From JBPEWY01 sp965224095 (GTDB lineage: Bacteria; Bacteroidota; Bacteroidia; Flavobacteriales; Flavobacteriaceae), in NCBI GenBank assembly GCA_965224095.1, contig OZ245039.1, positions 1,674,001 to 1,738,000 on the forward strand: DNA of 64,000 nucleotides. The letters run 5' to 3'. Within the stretch, counting starts at the first letter, position 1. Every line of letters begins with the position of its first letter. The translations under genes were made by a program, and so were the position numbers. This document shows positions 19,875 through 28,830 of this stretch, piece after piece. The notes under the pieces are model-generated. The model saw only the letters and a list, made by a program, of their open reading frames with translations, did no database searches and was not told the origin of the DNA.

Positions 19875-21989
19875 TTAATAAAAATCAGCTCTATTGTCTT
19901 CTATCTCGGCTGCTTCTTTCAATGCATTATATACTTCCGAATTCACTCTGCCTGCGTCCAGGGCCTGCAGAGAATTCGCATAGGTAATATAATTTTCCAG
20001 TTTAGGAGCATCCGATCTGCCGGTTACCTGAATCATATACACCCCATTTTCACCAGCTATGAGGCCTGATGTGGCTCCCTGTGCAAGGGCAAAGGCTGCT
20101 CCCACAACCTTGGGTTCTCTTCCAGCTCCGGCAATTGTTGGGTTTTTCATGGTGAGCGACGATGCTGCAGCAGGCGTTGTATTATTATCGCTTGCCAAAC
20201 TCTCGAAAGACTTTCCTGCATTGGCCTGTTTAATACTCTCGGCCTTCTTTTCTCTTCTCAAGACCGGTAAAACCCTTGGTGATGCTTCTTCCACGGAAGT
20301 AAGGCCTTCTTCGGTTTTTCCGGTAAGCTGAACAATAGCATAACCGTTGTTTACATTAAATCGCTTAATTTCACCTATTTCGGTATCTTCATTAAAAGCC
20401 CATTGAACTATAGATCGCTGATTGGACAGTCCTGGTAAATTTTCTTCCAGTGCCTTGATCTTATTTACCGGGCGCACAGCATAATTCCCTTCTTTTGCCA
20501 GTTCGGTGAAATCTTTATCACTTGCTTCCATTTCAAACTTTGTTGCCTGTGTAAACAAATCGTTAACGGTTTTCTCGGAGGGTTCTACTTCTCTGGCCAA
20601 AGTAGCTACCTGAATAATATCTTCTTTGTCGTCTACTTTTACAATATGGTAGCCAAATTCTGTTTCCACCAAGCCCACGGTACTCACGCTGTTTCCAAAA
20701 GCAAAATCATTAAAGGCAGGAACCATTACGCCTTCCTGAAAGTATCCTAAATCACCACCCTTAGGCGCAGAAGGACCATCAGAGTTATCCCGGGCCAGTT
20801 GTGCAAATCCATCTACATTACCTCGGGCTTCCTGTAAAAGCTCATCTGCTTTTGCCCTAGCCTCTTCTTTTGTTCTTTTTATTTCCGGGTTGGCACGAGT
20901 AGCTCCTTCGTATGCAATAAGAATATGACTTGCTTTAACCGAGCCATTCGGTTTTCTGGCCATCATACGGGAAACTTTAAAATAATTACCATCCCGGTAT
21001 GGTCCATAAATTTCGCCCGTTTTCAATGAAAAAATACTATCTGCAAAAGCGGCAGGCAAGTTCTTTTTAGCTACATATGTAGAATCGTACTTAAGATCGG
21101 AGAATCTTCCAAGAAAGTCTTCTATATTAGTATTAGAACGGAATCCAACAATGGTATCGTTCAATGCCGTTGCATTGTTGTATTCTATCTGGTCATCCAA
21201 TAACCGGACAATACCGTTTTTGGCTTCGGTTTCATCATCGAGTGAAGCTTTCTCTTCGAAATATACATACTGAAGATCTCTGGAAGCATCTTCCTGAAAA
21301 TCATCCTGGTGTTCTTCAATATATTTTTTGATTTCATTTTTGGATATCGCTACCGTACTATCGGCAATAGAAGTATAAGGAATCCGCACATACTTAATAT
21401 CCACTTTATCATTTTCCAGCTTATATTCAAGCTCGCCATCTTTTAGTGTAGCACCAACACCCGCCTTAATTAAGTTAAAGTACATTTGTTGTTTTGCTCC
21501 TTCTATCAGGGATTCTTCCTGTTGTTTCCACCCTTCATAAGCCACCTGGTTGTTTGCTCTTAAATCTGCGATGAATTCAATAAACTTTCCTTCATCGAAC
21601 AGTCCCGCTTCATTTTGAAACGTTGGATCCTGAGCAAAAGCCGGATTATTCTTGATGATATTAACAATCTGATCTTTTTCAATATTAATTCCCAGATTTT
21701 CTATCTGTTCGGCTAGAACGGCTTTTCTCACTTCCTGATTCCAAACCGAATTCACGATTTGTGCTGTTGTAGCATTGGGTCCAAGTCTTCTGGAATTATT
21801 TTCAACTTTTAAAGCAAAATCCTCCCGTGAAATCACATTCCCGTTTACCTGCCCCATATTGGAACTTACCTTTCCTGTCTTGAATCCGCTACTATCAATT
21901 GCTCCCGAGATCACAAAAGCAAACAATGCCAGACCTATTACCAGGATCAGAAATATTCCCCGTTTTCTTATACTTTCAAGAATTGCCAT
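19875..21989 (-). CDS. PpiD/SurA-like peptidyl-prolyl isomerase and envelope foldase
   Basis: A 704-residue protein with one N-terminal membrane anchor (GIFLILVIGLALFAFVISGA), then a SurA_N-like chaperone region (about 40-200). A parvulin PPIase domain runs from about residue 350 to 455, with VKASHILIAYEG, GGDLGYFQEGVMVPAFNDFA and TEFGYHIVKVDDK, and a second degenerate parvulin-like region follows. This is the PpiD architecture: it assists folding of proteins leaving the Sec translocon. It is the last gene of the minus-strand envelope operon. A 92-nt gap separates it from the CNNM gene. Confidence 0.92.
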   Translation of the reverse strand: MAILESIRKRGIFLILVIGLALFAFVISGAIDSSGFKTGKVSSNMGQVNGNVISREDFALKVENNSRRLGPNATTAQIVNSVWNQEVRKAVLAEQIENLGINIEKDQIVNIIKNNPAFAQDPTFQNEAGLFDEGKFIEFIADLRANNQVAYEGWKQQEESLIEGAKQQMYFNLIKAGVGATLKDGELEYKLENDKVDIKYVRIPYTSIADSTVAISKNEIKKYIEEHQDDFQEDASRDLQYVYFEEKASLDDETEAKNGIVRLLDDQIEYNNATALNDTIVGFRSNTNIEDFLGRFSDLKYDSTYVAKKNLPAAFADSIFSLKTGEIYGPYRDGNYFKVSRMMARKPNGSVKASHILIAYEGATRANPEIKRTKEEARAKADELLQEARGNVDGFAQLARDNSDGPSAPKGGDLGYFQEGVMVPAFNDFAFGNSVSTVGLVETEFGYHIVKVDDKEDIIQVATLAREVEPSEKTVNDLFTQATKFEMEASDKDFTELAKEGNYAVRPVNKIKALEENLPGLSNQRSIVQWAFNEDTEIGEIKRFNVNNGYAIVQLTGKTEEGLTSVEEASPRVLPVLRREKKAESIKQANAGKSFESLASDNNTTPAAASSLTMKNPTIAGAGREPKVVGAAFALAQGATSGLIAGENGVYMIQVTGRSDAPKLENYITYANSLQALDAGRVNSEVYNALKEAAEIEDNRADFY

Positions 21990-22081
21990 CAGTCAATACG
22001 TTTTATTAAAATTCAGTGGGCGAAATTACCATTTTCTAGTGAATAATAAAAGCTTACGCCCTGATAAAATAGGCGGATCTC

Positions 22082-23356
22082 TTAATCTTTATGGAGTACT
22101 TCGAGATGTACGATATCAATTTTTGTATTTGACACTTCCAAAATGGTAAATCGGAAGTTTTCTATTTGAATAACATCTTTATTCTCCGGTATTTGCGCAG
22201 TATGATGCATAATAAACCCGCCTAATGTTTCATAATTTTCACTTTCCGGGATTTCCAGCTTATACTCTTCATTGATATAATCGACTTCCATTCTCGCCGA
22301 AAATCTATATTCATTGTGGTCCAGTTGTTCTTCGAGCAATTCAATACTATCGTGTTCGTCTTCTATTTCTCCAAAGAGCTCTTCCACAATATCTTCAACC
22401 GTCATGATTCCGGAAGTCCCTCCGTATTCGTCCAGTACCACCGCTATACTCTTTCTCTTCTTTGTTAACACATTCAATACATCACTGACCAGCATGGTTT
22501 CCGGAACAAACTCTACCGGTAAAAGAATACTTTTTATGGTTTTTGGTTTTTTAAATAATTCGAAAGCGTGAACATACCCGATAATATCGTCGATGGTATC
22601 TTTAAAAATCACAATTTTTGAATATCCGGTTTCGGTAAACAGCTTCGCCAGATTTTTTGGAGATTCGTGTATTTCCACAGCTTCAATCTCTGTCCTTGGA
22701 ACCATAACCTCTCTTGCCTTCACTTCAGAGAATTCCAGTGCATTTTGAAAAATCTGAATCTCGGAATCCACATCATCGTGATCTTCTACGGTTTCCATTT
22801 GTTCGGAGATGTAATCCCCCAACTCTACCTTGCTAAACGCAAATTGCACCTCATCGCCTTTTGTTTTAAAGAATACTCGTAAGATGATATCAGATATCCA
22901 AATAACAAAATCCGACACGAGTGAAAACAACTGATAAAAAAAATAGGCCGGAATGGCAAAAAATTTAAGAAGGGTATTCGAGTAGATCTGAAAGAAAACC
23001 TTTGGTAAAAACTCGGCAGTTAATAAAATAATCACCGTTGAAATTAAGGTTTGTACCAGTATAATATCAAAAGGCAGTTCTTCGATGGTCATGTATTCCG
23101 GATACAACCATTTCACTATAAAGCGCCCCATATAAAACCCGTAAACAACCAGTGCAATATTATTTCCCACCAGCATGGTGGCAATAAATTTTGAGGGTTT
23201 TTTTGTGAGTCTTCCCAGAACTTTTGCAAAAAAACCTTCCTGCTTTTTTTCTAGTTCAATATGGATCTTATTTGCGGAAACATAAGCAATTTCCATCCCG
23301 GAAAAAAAAGCTGAAAGTAAAAGGCAAACAATAATGATAATGACAGCATAGTCCAT
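22082..23356 (-). CDS. CNNM/CorC family membrane protein (DUF21-CBS-CBS-CorC_HlyC)
   Basis: A 424-residue protein. The N-terminal DUF21 membrane region (about 1-160) has the FSGMEIAYVSANKIHIE motif. Paired CBS domains follow (about 205-330; VMVPRTEIEAVEI and VLDEYGGTSGIMTVEDIVEE), and a C-terminal CorC_HlyC domain ends with the NYETLGGFIMHH region. Proteins of this type are Mg/Co transport or cation-responsive membrane proteins, often mislabelled hemolysins. GldE of gliding motility has the same layout but normally sits beside gldD, which is not seen here. The ATG overlaps the preceding stop by 1 nt. Confidence 0.9.
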   Translation of the reverse strand: MDYAVIIIIVCLLLSAFFSGMEIAYVSANKIHIELEKKQEGFFAKVLGRLTKKPSKFIATMLVGNNIALVVYGFYMGRFIVKWLYPEYMTIEELPFDIILVQTLISTVIILLTAEFLPKVFFQIYSNTLLKFFAIPAYFFYQLFSLVSDFVIWISDIILRVFFKTKGDEVQFAFSKVELGDYISEQMETVEDHDDVDSEIQIFQNALEFSEVKAREVMVPRTEIEAVEIHESPKNLAKLFTETGYSKIVIFKDTIDDIIGYVHAFELFKKPKTIKSILLPVEFVPETMLVSDVLNVLTKKRKSIAVVLDEYGGTSGIMTVEDIVEELFGEIEDEHDSIELLEEQLDHNEYRFSARMEVDYINEEYKLEIPESENYETLGGFIMHHTAQIPENKDVIQIENFRFTILEVSNTKIDIVHLEVLHKD

Positions 23357-23550
23357 CAGTTCTTATTTTGACGCTGCTCAAACTTTTTTCTGTAGTGGCG
23401 CCGGAAGAAAAACATAAAAACAGAAACAACGGCAAAAACCAAAAACAAATAGGCTCTGTTTCTGTCCACATTCCACTGATTGTAAACCTCAATGCTCGAT
23501 AAAACAAACACTGCGATATACACTATTTCAAAAATTTTAAAAAGCTTCAT
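23356..23550 (-). CDS. Small membrane protein (64 aa) of the lptC operon
   Basis: A 64-residue protein with two hydrophobic segments (IFEIVYIAVFVLSSIEVY and AYLFLVFAVVSVFMFFF) and a basic tail rich in Arg and Lys. I do not recognise a named family. It is squeezed between lptC (22 nt) and the CNNM gene (1-nt overlap), which argues for a real translated gene in this operon. The positive C-terminus suggests that the tail faces the cytoplasm. Confidence 0.75.
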   Translation of the reverse strand: MKLFKIFEIVYIAVFVLSSIEVYNQWNVDRNRAYLFLVFAVVSVFMFFFRRHYRKKFEQRQNKN

Positions 23551-23572
23551 TTATATGTAAATTAAAAGGCTG

Positions 23573-24130
23573 TTAGTCTTCCTCTATGATGGCACTTCCC
23601 GAGTTTCTGTGTGAATTAACTCTGGTAAATTCTTTATTAAAATCTATACCTACTCCGGACATATTCAGATCCGGACTTGTATAAATATAATTTTTTTCCG
23701 TGAATATCCATTCATTTTTTTGATCCCAATACAATTGTGCAGCGTGTAATTCTTTGCCATCATGTGTCTTTAAAACCACATTTCCTTCCAGGTCAATTAA
23801 TCTCGTCAGGCTGTAGTAAATTCCATAATCGGCAGTCACGGTACTTTTATTGTTCTGCTTGTCAAAAAAATCTACCTGTAACCCCCTGGGAAATTCCTGA
23901 TAGGGAAAAGACTGGTTTGAAAAATTTTTATTTAACGGGCTTTTTAATACGGCTTTTACCTTGCCCGAATCGGTATATATTAAACTAAAGTTCTCCGCTT
24001 CACCCTCAGGGAACCTGGGATTTTGGGAAAGCTTCTGCAGTTCTTTATAGTTATCCTGGCACGAAAAAAACATTGTCACAACAAACGTTGTGACAATGCT
24101 CATAAATATATGTTTAAAGAGATGTTTCAT
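23573..24130 (-). CDS. lptC: LPS export protein LptC, lipoprotein form
   Basis: A 185-residue protein with an N-terminal segment ending MSIVTTFVVTMFFSCQDN, so it is probably anchored as a lipoprotein or by this hydrophobic stretch. The rest is beta-rich, with the LptC features KAVLKSPLNK, EFPRGLQVDFFD, TADYGIYYSLTRLIDLEGNV and a late DLNMSGVGIDFNKEF. LptC takes LPS from the LptBFG ATPase complex and passes it to LptA. Its start shares one base with the stop of the TPR gene. The other lpt genes are not in the window. Confidence 0.88.
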   Translation of the reverse strand: MKHLFKHIFMSIVTTFVVTMFFSCQDNYKELQKLSQNPRFPEGEAENFSLIYTDSGKVKAVLKSPLNKNFSNQSFPYQEFPRGLQVDFFDKQNNKSTVTADYGIYYSLTRLIDLEGNVVLKTHDGKELHAAQLYWDQKNEWIFTEKNYIYTSPDLNMSGVGIDFNKEFTRVNSHRNSGSAIIEED

Positions 24131-25494
24131 TAGAGGCTTGGAACCTTAACGCTTCCTCCCACCCAACAGTTAAAGGTAATCGTTTTACCGGCCATTCCCG
24201 AATTAAAAATTTGAGTTTTATCCGGTGCTAATTGCGAATATCTATTAGCGGCTTTACTAGCGGTTCCTGAAATAGAAGGGTCTACTCTTCCTGCTTTACG
24301 AGCAAGATCTGCCGCTTTCCAATAAACTGCTCTTTTTTCGAACGGGGTAGATCCGCACTGATTGGCACTACTGGCATACAGGCTGGCAATTAACAGGTAA
24401 GCTCTTCCCATTGAGGGCTGATACTGCAATGCTTTTTGCGCATAGGTTCTTGCAGTAGACTTCTGCCCTCTGCTCTTATACTTAGAAGCAATTCTGTACA
24501 ACGCTTTTGCTTTTTCATAATTATCGGTTTCCAGATCAACTGACTCATTATAATATTTAATTGCTTCCTTAGAATTTCCTTTTTTGTCATTAAGTAACCC
24601 GAGGTAATAAGCAGATTTAGCTGAAGGTTCCAACTGATGCAATGCTTCTACCAACCGAACAAATAGCGGGTCGTCTGAACAATCTTTGCCATCCATTCTT
24701 CCTGCCGCACGCTTTAACCAAACGGCATCGTTCTTTTTGCTTTCAAAGTTTTTCTGATACAGGGGAATTAACTTATCGCAATTCGCAAGGTTTCCCAGCT
24801 TGGCATCAATACTTCCCATTATGGTTCCAAAAGACTCCGAGTTTACCCGGGCTCTTTTTAAACTCTTTTTTTGCTTGCTGTTAAGCTCGGTTTCTTCCTT
24901 GTCTGAATACTCATCTAAAACTTTTGACAGTTTTTTATTTTCTTCATCAATTCTTTCCGTAACATCATCGTAAATATCGAATACCAGCTGAAGATCTTTT
25001 TTACCGGCATTGTGTAAATCTACCAACGTAGAGAAGTATAAATACATCGCCTTAGGGTTGGTAAAATGTATTCTATCTTCTTTAAATCCTTTATCTAAAA
25101 GATTAAATAACTCTTCGTCGGTCCCGATTTTTTCATCAAACATCAACAATGCTTTATCCGAGGCAATACTGGACAGGGTAAACTTTTTAGGGAAATATTT
25201 AGCAGAGTTATCATAAACTTCCATTAAAAGCTGAATGCTGCTATTCTTATCCGTGCCTTTTTTAATTCTGTCTTTAAGAATTCTTTCCCCATATACATAG
25301 GTAGCGGCGTGTAATTCCGGACAGTTGTCGTATACCATCTTCCAGGGCGTATATGCTGCATCATAATTCTTAACCTTCGCATGCTCGGAAAAGATGGATA
25401 AATTGGTCATACACTCGGGGTTCTGCGCCTGAGCATTTACATAACCAATTGCCATCAACATGCTTACTGCTACAACGTACAATTTCTTTTTCAT
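24130..25494 (-). CDS. Periplasmic tetratricopeptide-repeat protein
   Basis: A 454-residue exported protein with signal peptide MKKKLYVVAVSMLMAIGYVNAQA. The central part is helical, and TPR-like units are clear between about residues 290 and 375 (for example SAYYLGLLNDKKGNSKEAIKY and KALYRIASKYKSRGQKSTAR). The C-terminal part is a separate conserved-looking region ending with KTITFNCWVGGSVKVPSL. Such proteins are widespread next to lptC and an outer membrane protein in flavobacteria. A scaffold role in the envelope is inferred from the repeats; no enzymatic motif is visible. Confidence 0.85.
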   Translation of the reverse strand: MKKKLYVVAVSMLMAIGYVNAQAQNPECMTNLSIFSEHAKVKNYDAAYTPWKMVYDNCPELHAATYVYGERILKDRIKKGTDKNSSIQLLMEVYDNSAKYFPKKFTLSSIASDKALLMFDEKIGTDEELFNLLDKGFKEDRIHFTNPKAMYLYFSTLVDLHNAGKKDLQLVFDIYDDVTERIDEENKKLSKVLDEYSDKEETELNSKQKKSLKRARVNSESFGTIMGSIDAKLGNLANCDKLIPLYQKNFESKKNDAVWLKRAAGRMDGKDCSDDPLFVRLVEALHQLEPSAKSAYYLGLLNDKKGNSKEAIKYYNESVDLETDNYEKAKALYRIASKYKSRGQKSTARTYAQKALQYQPSMGRAYLLIASLYASSANQCGSTPFEKRAVYWKAADLARKAGRVDPSISGTASKAANRYSQLAPDKTQIFNSGMAGKTITFNCWVGGSVKVPSL

Positions 25495-25509
25495 CTCTTT
25501 AAATTTTGG

Positions 25510-26778
25510 TTAATCATATTTTCTTTTAACAAACCATCTATCGTTAAACGAGAGGCTTAATTTGATATTAAAATAGTTTTCTTTTACTAAATTGTTATCA
25601 ATAGTTCCTCGTTTTCCTAATTCAAAGCCTAAATTGGCGTTGGAAAAACCAGCAACCGGTAATCCTACTCCAAAAGATATGCCAAAGTCATTTATAGGTT
25701 CTCCTTCTATTTCCAAACCGGTACTGTTATACCGAAGTCCTGCCCTGTAAACAACACGGCTCAAGTAGCTGTTAAACGAATCGTATTTTGGAATATAAAA
25801 CCCTCCGAACGAAAAGGTATATCCATCGTTGTACACAAGATCATCGACAAGAATGAAGGGGTTTTCAAAATTACTTATTTTTTGGAACTTATACTCTGCA
25901 CCTACAAACCACTTTCTTTCTTCTCCGATACCCACCCCAAAAGTAGTACTCATGGGCAGGGTTAATTTGGTGTCTTTCAAGCCCAATGCATCCAAATCAA
26001 CTTCTTCACTATCTCTGGCTGCTATACCGCCATTGGTAAAGATCTGAACAGTTTCGAAAACCCTGGAGTTTTCCGAGCTTATTTTTGCTTCCGGTGAAAA
26101 GGCAACCGTAGACTGTAAATTCAGTTTACTTCCAAGTTTTGTTTTGTAGTTAACTGCCAGATTAAAATCAATCCCACTTAAATCCGATCTGTTAATTTCC
26201 CGGGTTCCCAACTGAACTCCTTCAATGGTTTGTATAGTTTCGTTCTGAAGTTTTCCAAAATCGTAATTTCCTGTAATTCCGACACTAAAAGCTTCATTTA
26301 TAGCGTATCCGAAAGAAAGGTATACCCGGTTAATTCCTCCTTCACCTGTAAACCTGTTGGTCTCATTTCCTACATTCGAAACGGTGTTTGATTCCAGTTG
26401 ATAACCTACCGAAGTATAAGGAAGGATTCCGAAACCCATTCCCAATTTATTCCCTAGCGGAATTCCAATTCCCAAATAATCAATAGAAGTAGTTGATGTA
26501 TTTTCTTTGTTTTCCTGGCTTTGCAGTCGCAGCGAGTTATATGTTCCTCCCACCGTATAGGTAGTGAGGTCCAGATCTGCGTAAGAAGTAGGATTTTGAA
26601 GGTTTACATGAATACTGTCGGAAAACACGCTAATACCTCCCATAGCCTGGTTCTCCATAGTTCCTCTAAACTTCAGTTCACCAATTCCGTAATACGAATA
26701 AGGTGAAGCCGTACCCTCCTGTGCCATACCATAACCACTCGCTATTAGCGCCAACACAATAAAAACCCGTTTAATCAT
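25510..26778 (-). CDS. Outer membrane beta-barrel protein
   Basis: A 422-residue exported protein. The signal peptide MIKRVFIVLALIASGYGMA is followed by alternating amphipathic strands. The N-terminus of the mature protein (SPYSYYGIGELKFRGTMENQ) is typical of FadL-like or PorV-like flavobacterial barrels. The strands end in aromatic residues, for example YFNIKLSLSFNDRWFVKRKYD at the C-terminus. No specific substrate is visible. The gene directly abuts coaX and is 15 nt before the TPR gene, so it belongs to the envelope operon. Confidence 0.85.
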   Translation of the reverse strand: MIKRVFIVLALIASGYGMAQEGTASPYSYYGIGELKFRGTMENQAMGGISVFSDSIHVNLQNPTSYADLDLTTYTVGGTYNSLRLQSQENKENTSTTSIDYLGIGIPLGNKLGMGFGILPYTSVGYQLESNTVSNVGNETNRFTGEGGINRVYLSFGYAINEAFSVGITGNYDFGKLQNETIQTIEGVQLGTREINRSDLSGIDFNLAVNYKTKLGSKLNLQSTVAFSPEAKISSENSRVFETVQIFTNGGIAARDSEEVDLDALGLKDTKLTLPMSTTFGVGIGEERKWFVGAEYKFQKISNFENPFILVDDLVYNDGYTFSFGGFYIPKYDSFNSYLSRVVYRAGLRYNSTGLEIEGEPINDFGISFGVGLPVAGFSNANLGFELGKRGTIDNNLVKENYFNIKLSLSFNDRWFVKRKYD

Positions 26779-27513
26779 CTAGTGCTTGTTGTATTCTAAA
26801 ATATAATTTAGACCTTCTAAAAGGAAATTTGAATGGGCAAATATGCTATTTTTTAATCTTTTTGACAAAAAATCAGCGTCTCCACCTGTTAAAATAACTG
26901 TTAAATCTTTAAAACGTTGTTTATATTGCAAAATCGTGGCATCTATTTCATTGGTTATACCATTTATAACACCACTGTGCAAACTTTCTTCGGTAGTCCC
27001 TCCAATAAAGTCAATTAAGGGGCCTGTTTCCAGGAGAGGGAGTTTTGCAGTAAACGCATGTAAGGCTTTATAACGCATACGCAATCCGGGCGCTATTGCT
27101 CCTCCCAAATAGCACCCTTCGGAGTTTACAAAATCGTATGTGATACAGGTTCCCGTTCCCACGACCAGTACATTTTTAAATTTGTAAGCAACATATGCAG
27201 CAGTGGCCAGGGCAATTCTATCGGTACCCAAAGATTCCGGTGTTGCATATTTATTTTTAAACGGAACCCAAGTACTCCCCGTAAGCGTTAGAATATTGGA
27301 AAATGAAGTTAATGCGTTAAGGTTACGCTTTGGAACTCTGGTTACCGAACTTATAATAGCATGTGTTATTCCCGGATATTTCCGTTTCGTTTTTGAAATC
27401 TTCTCTACAAAATCGCGCTTTAGGAAACGATCTTTAAAAAGAATTTTATCATCCTTAAAAACAGCCATTTTAATCGTGGTATTCCCCGCATCTATTACTA
27501 GGTTCATAGGCAT
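26779..27513 (-). CDS. coaX: Type III pantothenate kinase CoaX
   Basis: A 244-residue ASKHA-fold kinase that phosphorylates pantothenate in the first step of coenzyme A synthesis. The phosphate-1 motif is LVIDAGNTTIKMAVF at the N-terminus. GTDRIALATAAYVAYKFKN and VVGTGTCITYDFVN carry the catalytic Asp and the binding loop, followed by YLGGAIAPGLRMRYKALHAF. ATG at 27513 and ATG at 27507 are both possible; the second starts right at MNLVIDAGN and fits family alignments better. It is the first gene of the seven-gene envelope operon. Confidence 0.94.
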   Translation of the reverse strand: MPMNLVIDAGNTTIKMAVFKDDKILFKDRFLKRDFVEKISKTKRKYPGITHAIISSVTRVPKRNLNALTSFSNILTLTGSTWVPFKNKYATPESLGTDRIALATAAYVAYKFKNVLVVGTGTCITYDFVNSEGCYLGGAIAPGLRMRYKALHAFTAKLPLLETGPLIDFIGGTTEESLHSGVINGITNEIDATILQYKQRFKDLTVILTGGDADFLSKRLKNSIFAHSNFLLEGLNYILEYNKH

Positions 27514-27558
27514 TTTGTATGTTCCAAAGGTAATAAAAGCAATTTTTTCATTTTTTTG

Positions 27559-27591
27559 TTTGGGGAATATTATTTTTTAAATTTATATTTG
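27559..27591 (+). promoter_or_regulatory. Promoter of the tRNA-Phe gene
   Basis: A Bacteroidota sigma-A type promoter: TTTG at 27559-27562 (-33 box), a 21-nt spacer, and TATATTTG at 27584-27591, an exact TAnnTTTG -7 box. Transcription would start about 20 nt before the tRNA at 27618. Confidence 0.8.
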
Positions 27592-27617
27592 CACCCGCCT
27601 TTATAAAGGTAGGTAAA

Positions 27618-27684
<67 letters not shown>

Positions 27685-27690
<6 letters not shown>

Positions 27691-27765
27691 CAGCAATATT
27701 CATAAACCCTTGATTAACAATAGCTTAATCAAGGGTTTTTATTTTAACATTGAAAAATACAAGGA
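27685..27765 (+). repeat. Left copy of 81-bp direct repeat at the tRNA-Phe 3' end (candidate attL)
   Basis: This stretch, from the last 6 nt of the tRNA through its terminator and beyond, aligns without gaps to 46754-46834. The distal 42 nt (27724-27765) match at 39 positions. The proximal 39 nt match at 29, including the shared GTACCACAG at the tRNA end. Offset between copies is 19,069 nt. It may be an attachment-site duplication left by integration at tRNA-Phe, but the T-arm is not duplicated, so another origin is possible. Confidence 0.6.
27704..27738 (+). terminator. Intrinsic terminator of tRNA-Phe
   Basis: A perfect 14-bp stem (AAACCCTTGATTAA with TTAATCAAGGGTTT), a 7-nt CAATAGC loop, then TTATTTT. 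It begins 13 nt after the tRNA. It lies inside the 81-bp direct repeat. In the other repeat copy the left arm has diverged and the hairpin is lost. Confidence 0.88.
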
Positions 27766-27816
27766 AAAAATTTATTAAAGATTATGAAGACTTACCCTTT
27801 TTCAGACAGGGTTAAA

Positions 27817-28072
27817 TTAAACAAATTGATGTTTCAAAGGGGCATGCCCCTTTGAAAATTCTTCCAAATATTCTATCGGGCTTTTTCTGCCCAGTGATTT
27901 ATGGGGATGGAAGCTATTGTATTCCTTCCTAAATTGTTCGGTCTCCATGTTGACTTCCTCTATGTCCTTGAACAGGTGGGCATCCAGTACATCTTCCCTG
28001 TATGTACGGTTGAACCTTTCGATATAACCGTTCTGGCTGGGCTTTCCGGGTTGGATAGCTTGGTAAGTTCTT
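27817..28072 (-). pseudogene. IS3-family transposase (OrfB), C-terminal fragment
   Basis: On the minus strand one frame reads YQAIQPGKPSQNGYIERF, then NRTYREDVLDAHLF and NSFHPHKSLGRKSPIEYLEE, ending at TAA (27817). This is the C-terminal third of an IS3-type integrase core; the Glu in NGYIERF is the third residue of the DDE triad. The sequence before it is missing, and the flanking AT-rich DNA (28073-28200) holds nothing recognisable. It is a dead remnant sitting just inside the left repeat, a common sign of an island border. Confidence 0.85.
27832..27857. repeat. Perfect 26-bp palindrome in the transposase 3' end
   Basis: The 26 bases are their own reverse complement, centred on GGGGCATGCCCC. 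They code for the last residues of the transposase fragment (KGHAPLK) and could form a cruciform or a loopless hairpin. They may relate to the end of the original insertion sequence. Confidence 0.7.
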
Positions 28073-28200
28073 GAAAAGGTTATTTAATTTTTAAAAAATT
28101 TATATAAATAATCAAAAGAATTTTGCCTATAATATTTATCACTTCTTTAAAAAACTCCCTTATATTTTTTGGGAAGACTACATTACAACTAACCTATATA

Positions 28201-28611
28201 TTACCTTTCATTTTGTTTTGTAATGACAATTTCTTTTAAACCTAAATTGATTAATAACAAATCTTTAGAGTTTTCAATTGCTAAAACTTTAAGACTACCA
28301 TCCTCATTTTCATTTAACAAATAAGTATGCACTTTATCTTTAAACTCATTTGACAAACTTATTTGCCCATCCTTTTCTTCATAGAAAACATATTTTTGAA
28401 CTTCTATGAGATTACCATCATCCTTATATGTCTCCAATACAAGTCCTCCAGCTTTTGAACTTTCATCAAACCAGTTTAAAGTTACCTTGACAAATTGATT
28501 ATCTGTTCGTATTTTTGACTGATAGCTGTATTTCTTGTATTCTTTACTTTCTCTCTTACAACCTAATAGGAGAATAAAAAATATCATAAATAAAATTGTC
28601 TTTAATCTCAT
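28201..28611 (-). CDS. Small lipoprotein, candidate orphan immunity protein
   Basis: A 136-residue protein. The signal MRLKTILFMIFFILLLGCKR ends in a clear lipobox Cys. The mature part is polar and beta-rich (KVTLNWFDESSKAGGLVLET; KDLLLINLGLKEIVITK) without a family I recognise. It lies downstream of a decayed toxin-tail remnant and two intact toxin tails, where every toxin is followed by a lipoprotein gene. An immunity role is therefore inferred from position and export only. It is AT-rich compared with the housekeeping genes. Confidence 0.65.
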   Translation of the reverse strand: MRLKTILFMIFFILLLGCKRESKEYKKYSYQSKIRTDNQFVKVTLNWFDESSKAGGLVLETYKDDGNLIEVQKYVFYEEKDGQISLSNEFKDKVHTYLLNENEDGSLKVLAIENSKDLLLINLGLKEIVITKQNER

Positions 28612-28830
28612 AAGTCAACAGTCGTCTTTTTCCCATCGCTACCTACAACATATTTCCAATCAACATTACTTCTTTTTTGAACAGAAATATTAATCGATTT
28701 GTCCTTATTCTGACTTCTTCTATTACAACATCCTTCATAAATCCAGTAATCCCACTGTTACCTGTTTCTACTCCAAAACAACCGAATGATGGAACAAGTA
28801 GTATTACAGGAAAGATTTTTAAACTTTATT
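28612..28830 (-). pseudogene. Decayed remnant, possibly the end of a toxin tail
   Basis: One minus-strand frame ends with a plausible coding stretch (NRRSQNKDKSINISVQKR then SNVDWKYVVGSDGKKTTVDL) and stops just before the lipoprotein gene at 28611. Another frame holds ILLVPSFGCFGVETGNSGI. No start and no continuous frame exist. The position, upstream of an immunity-like gene, suggests the broken C-terminus of a lost RHS toxin. This is an inference. Confidence 0.35.

Noticed and set aside
22082..23356. GldE gliding motility protein
   Set aside because: The domain order fits, but gldE normally lies beside gldD. Here the context is lptC and ppiD, so the general CNNM/CorC name is safer.
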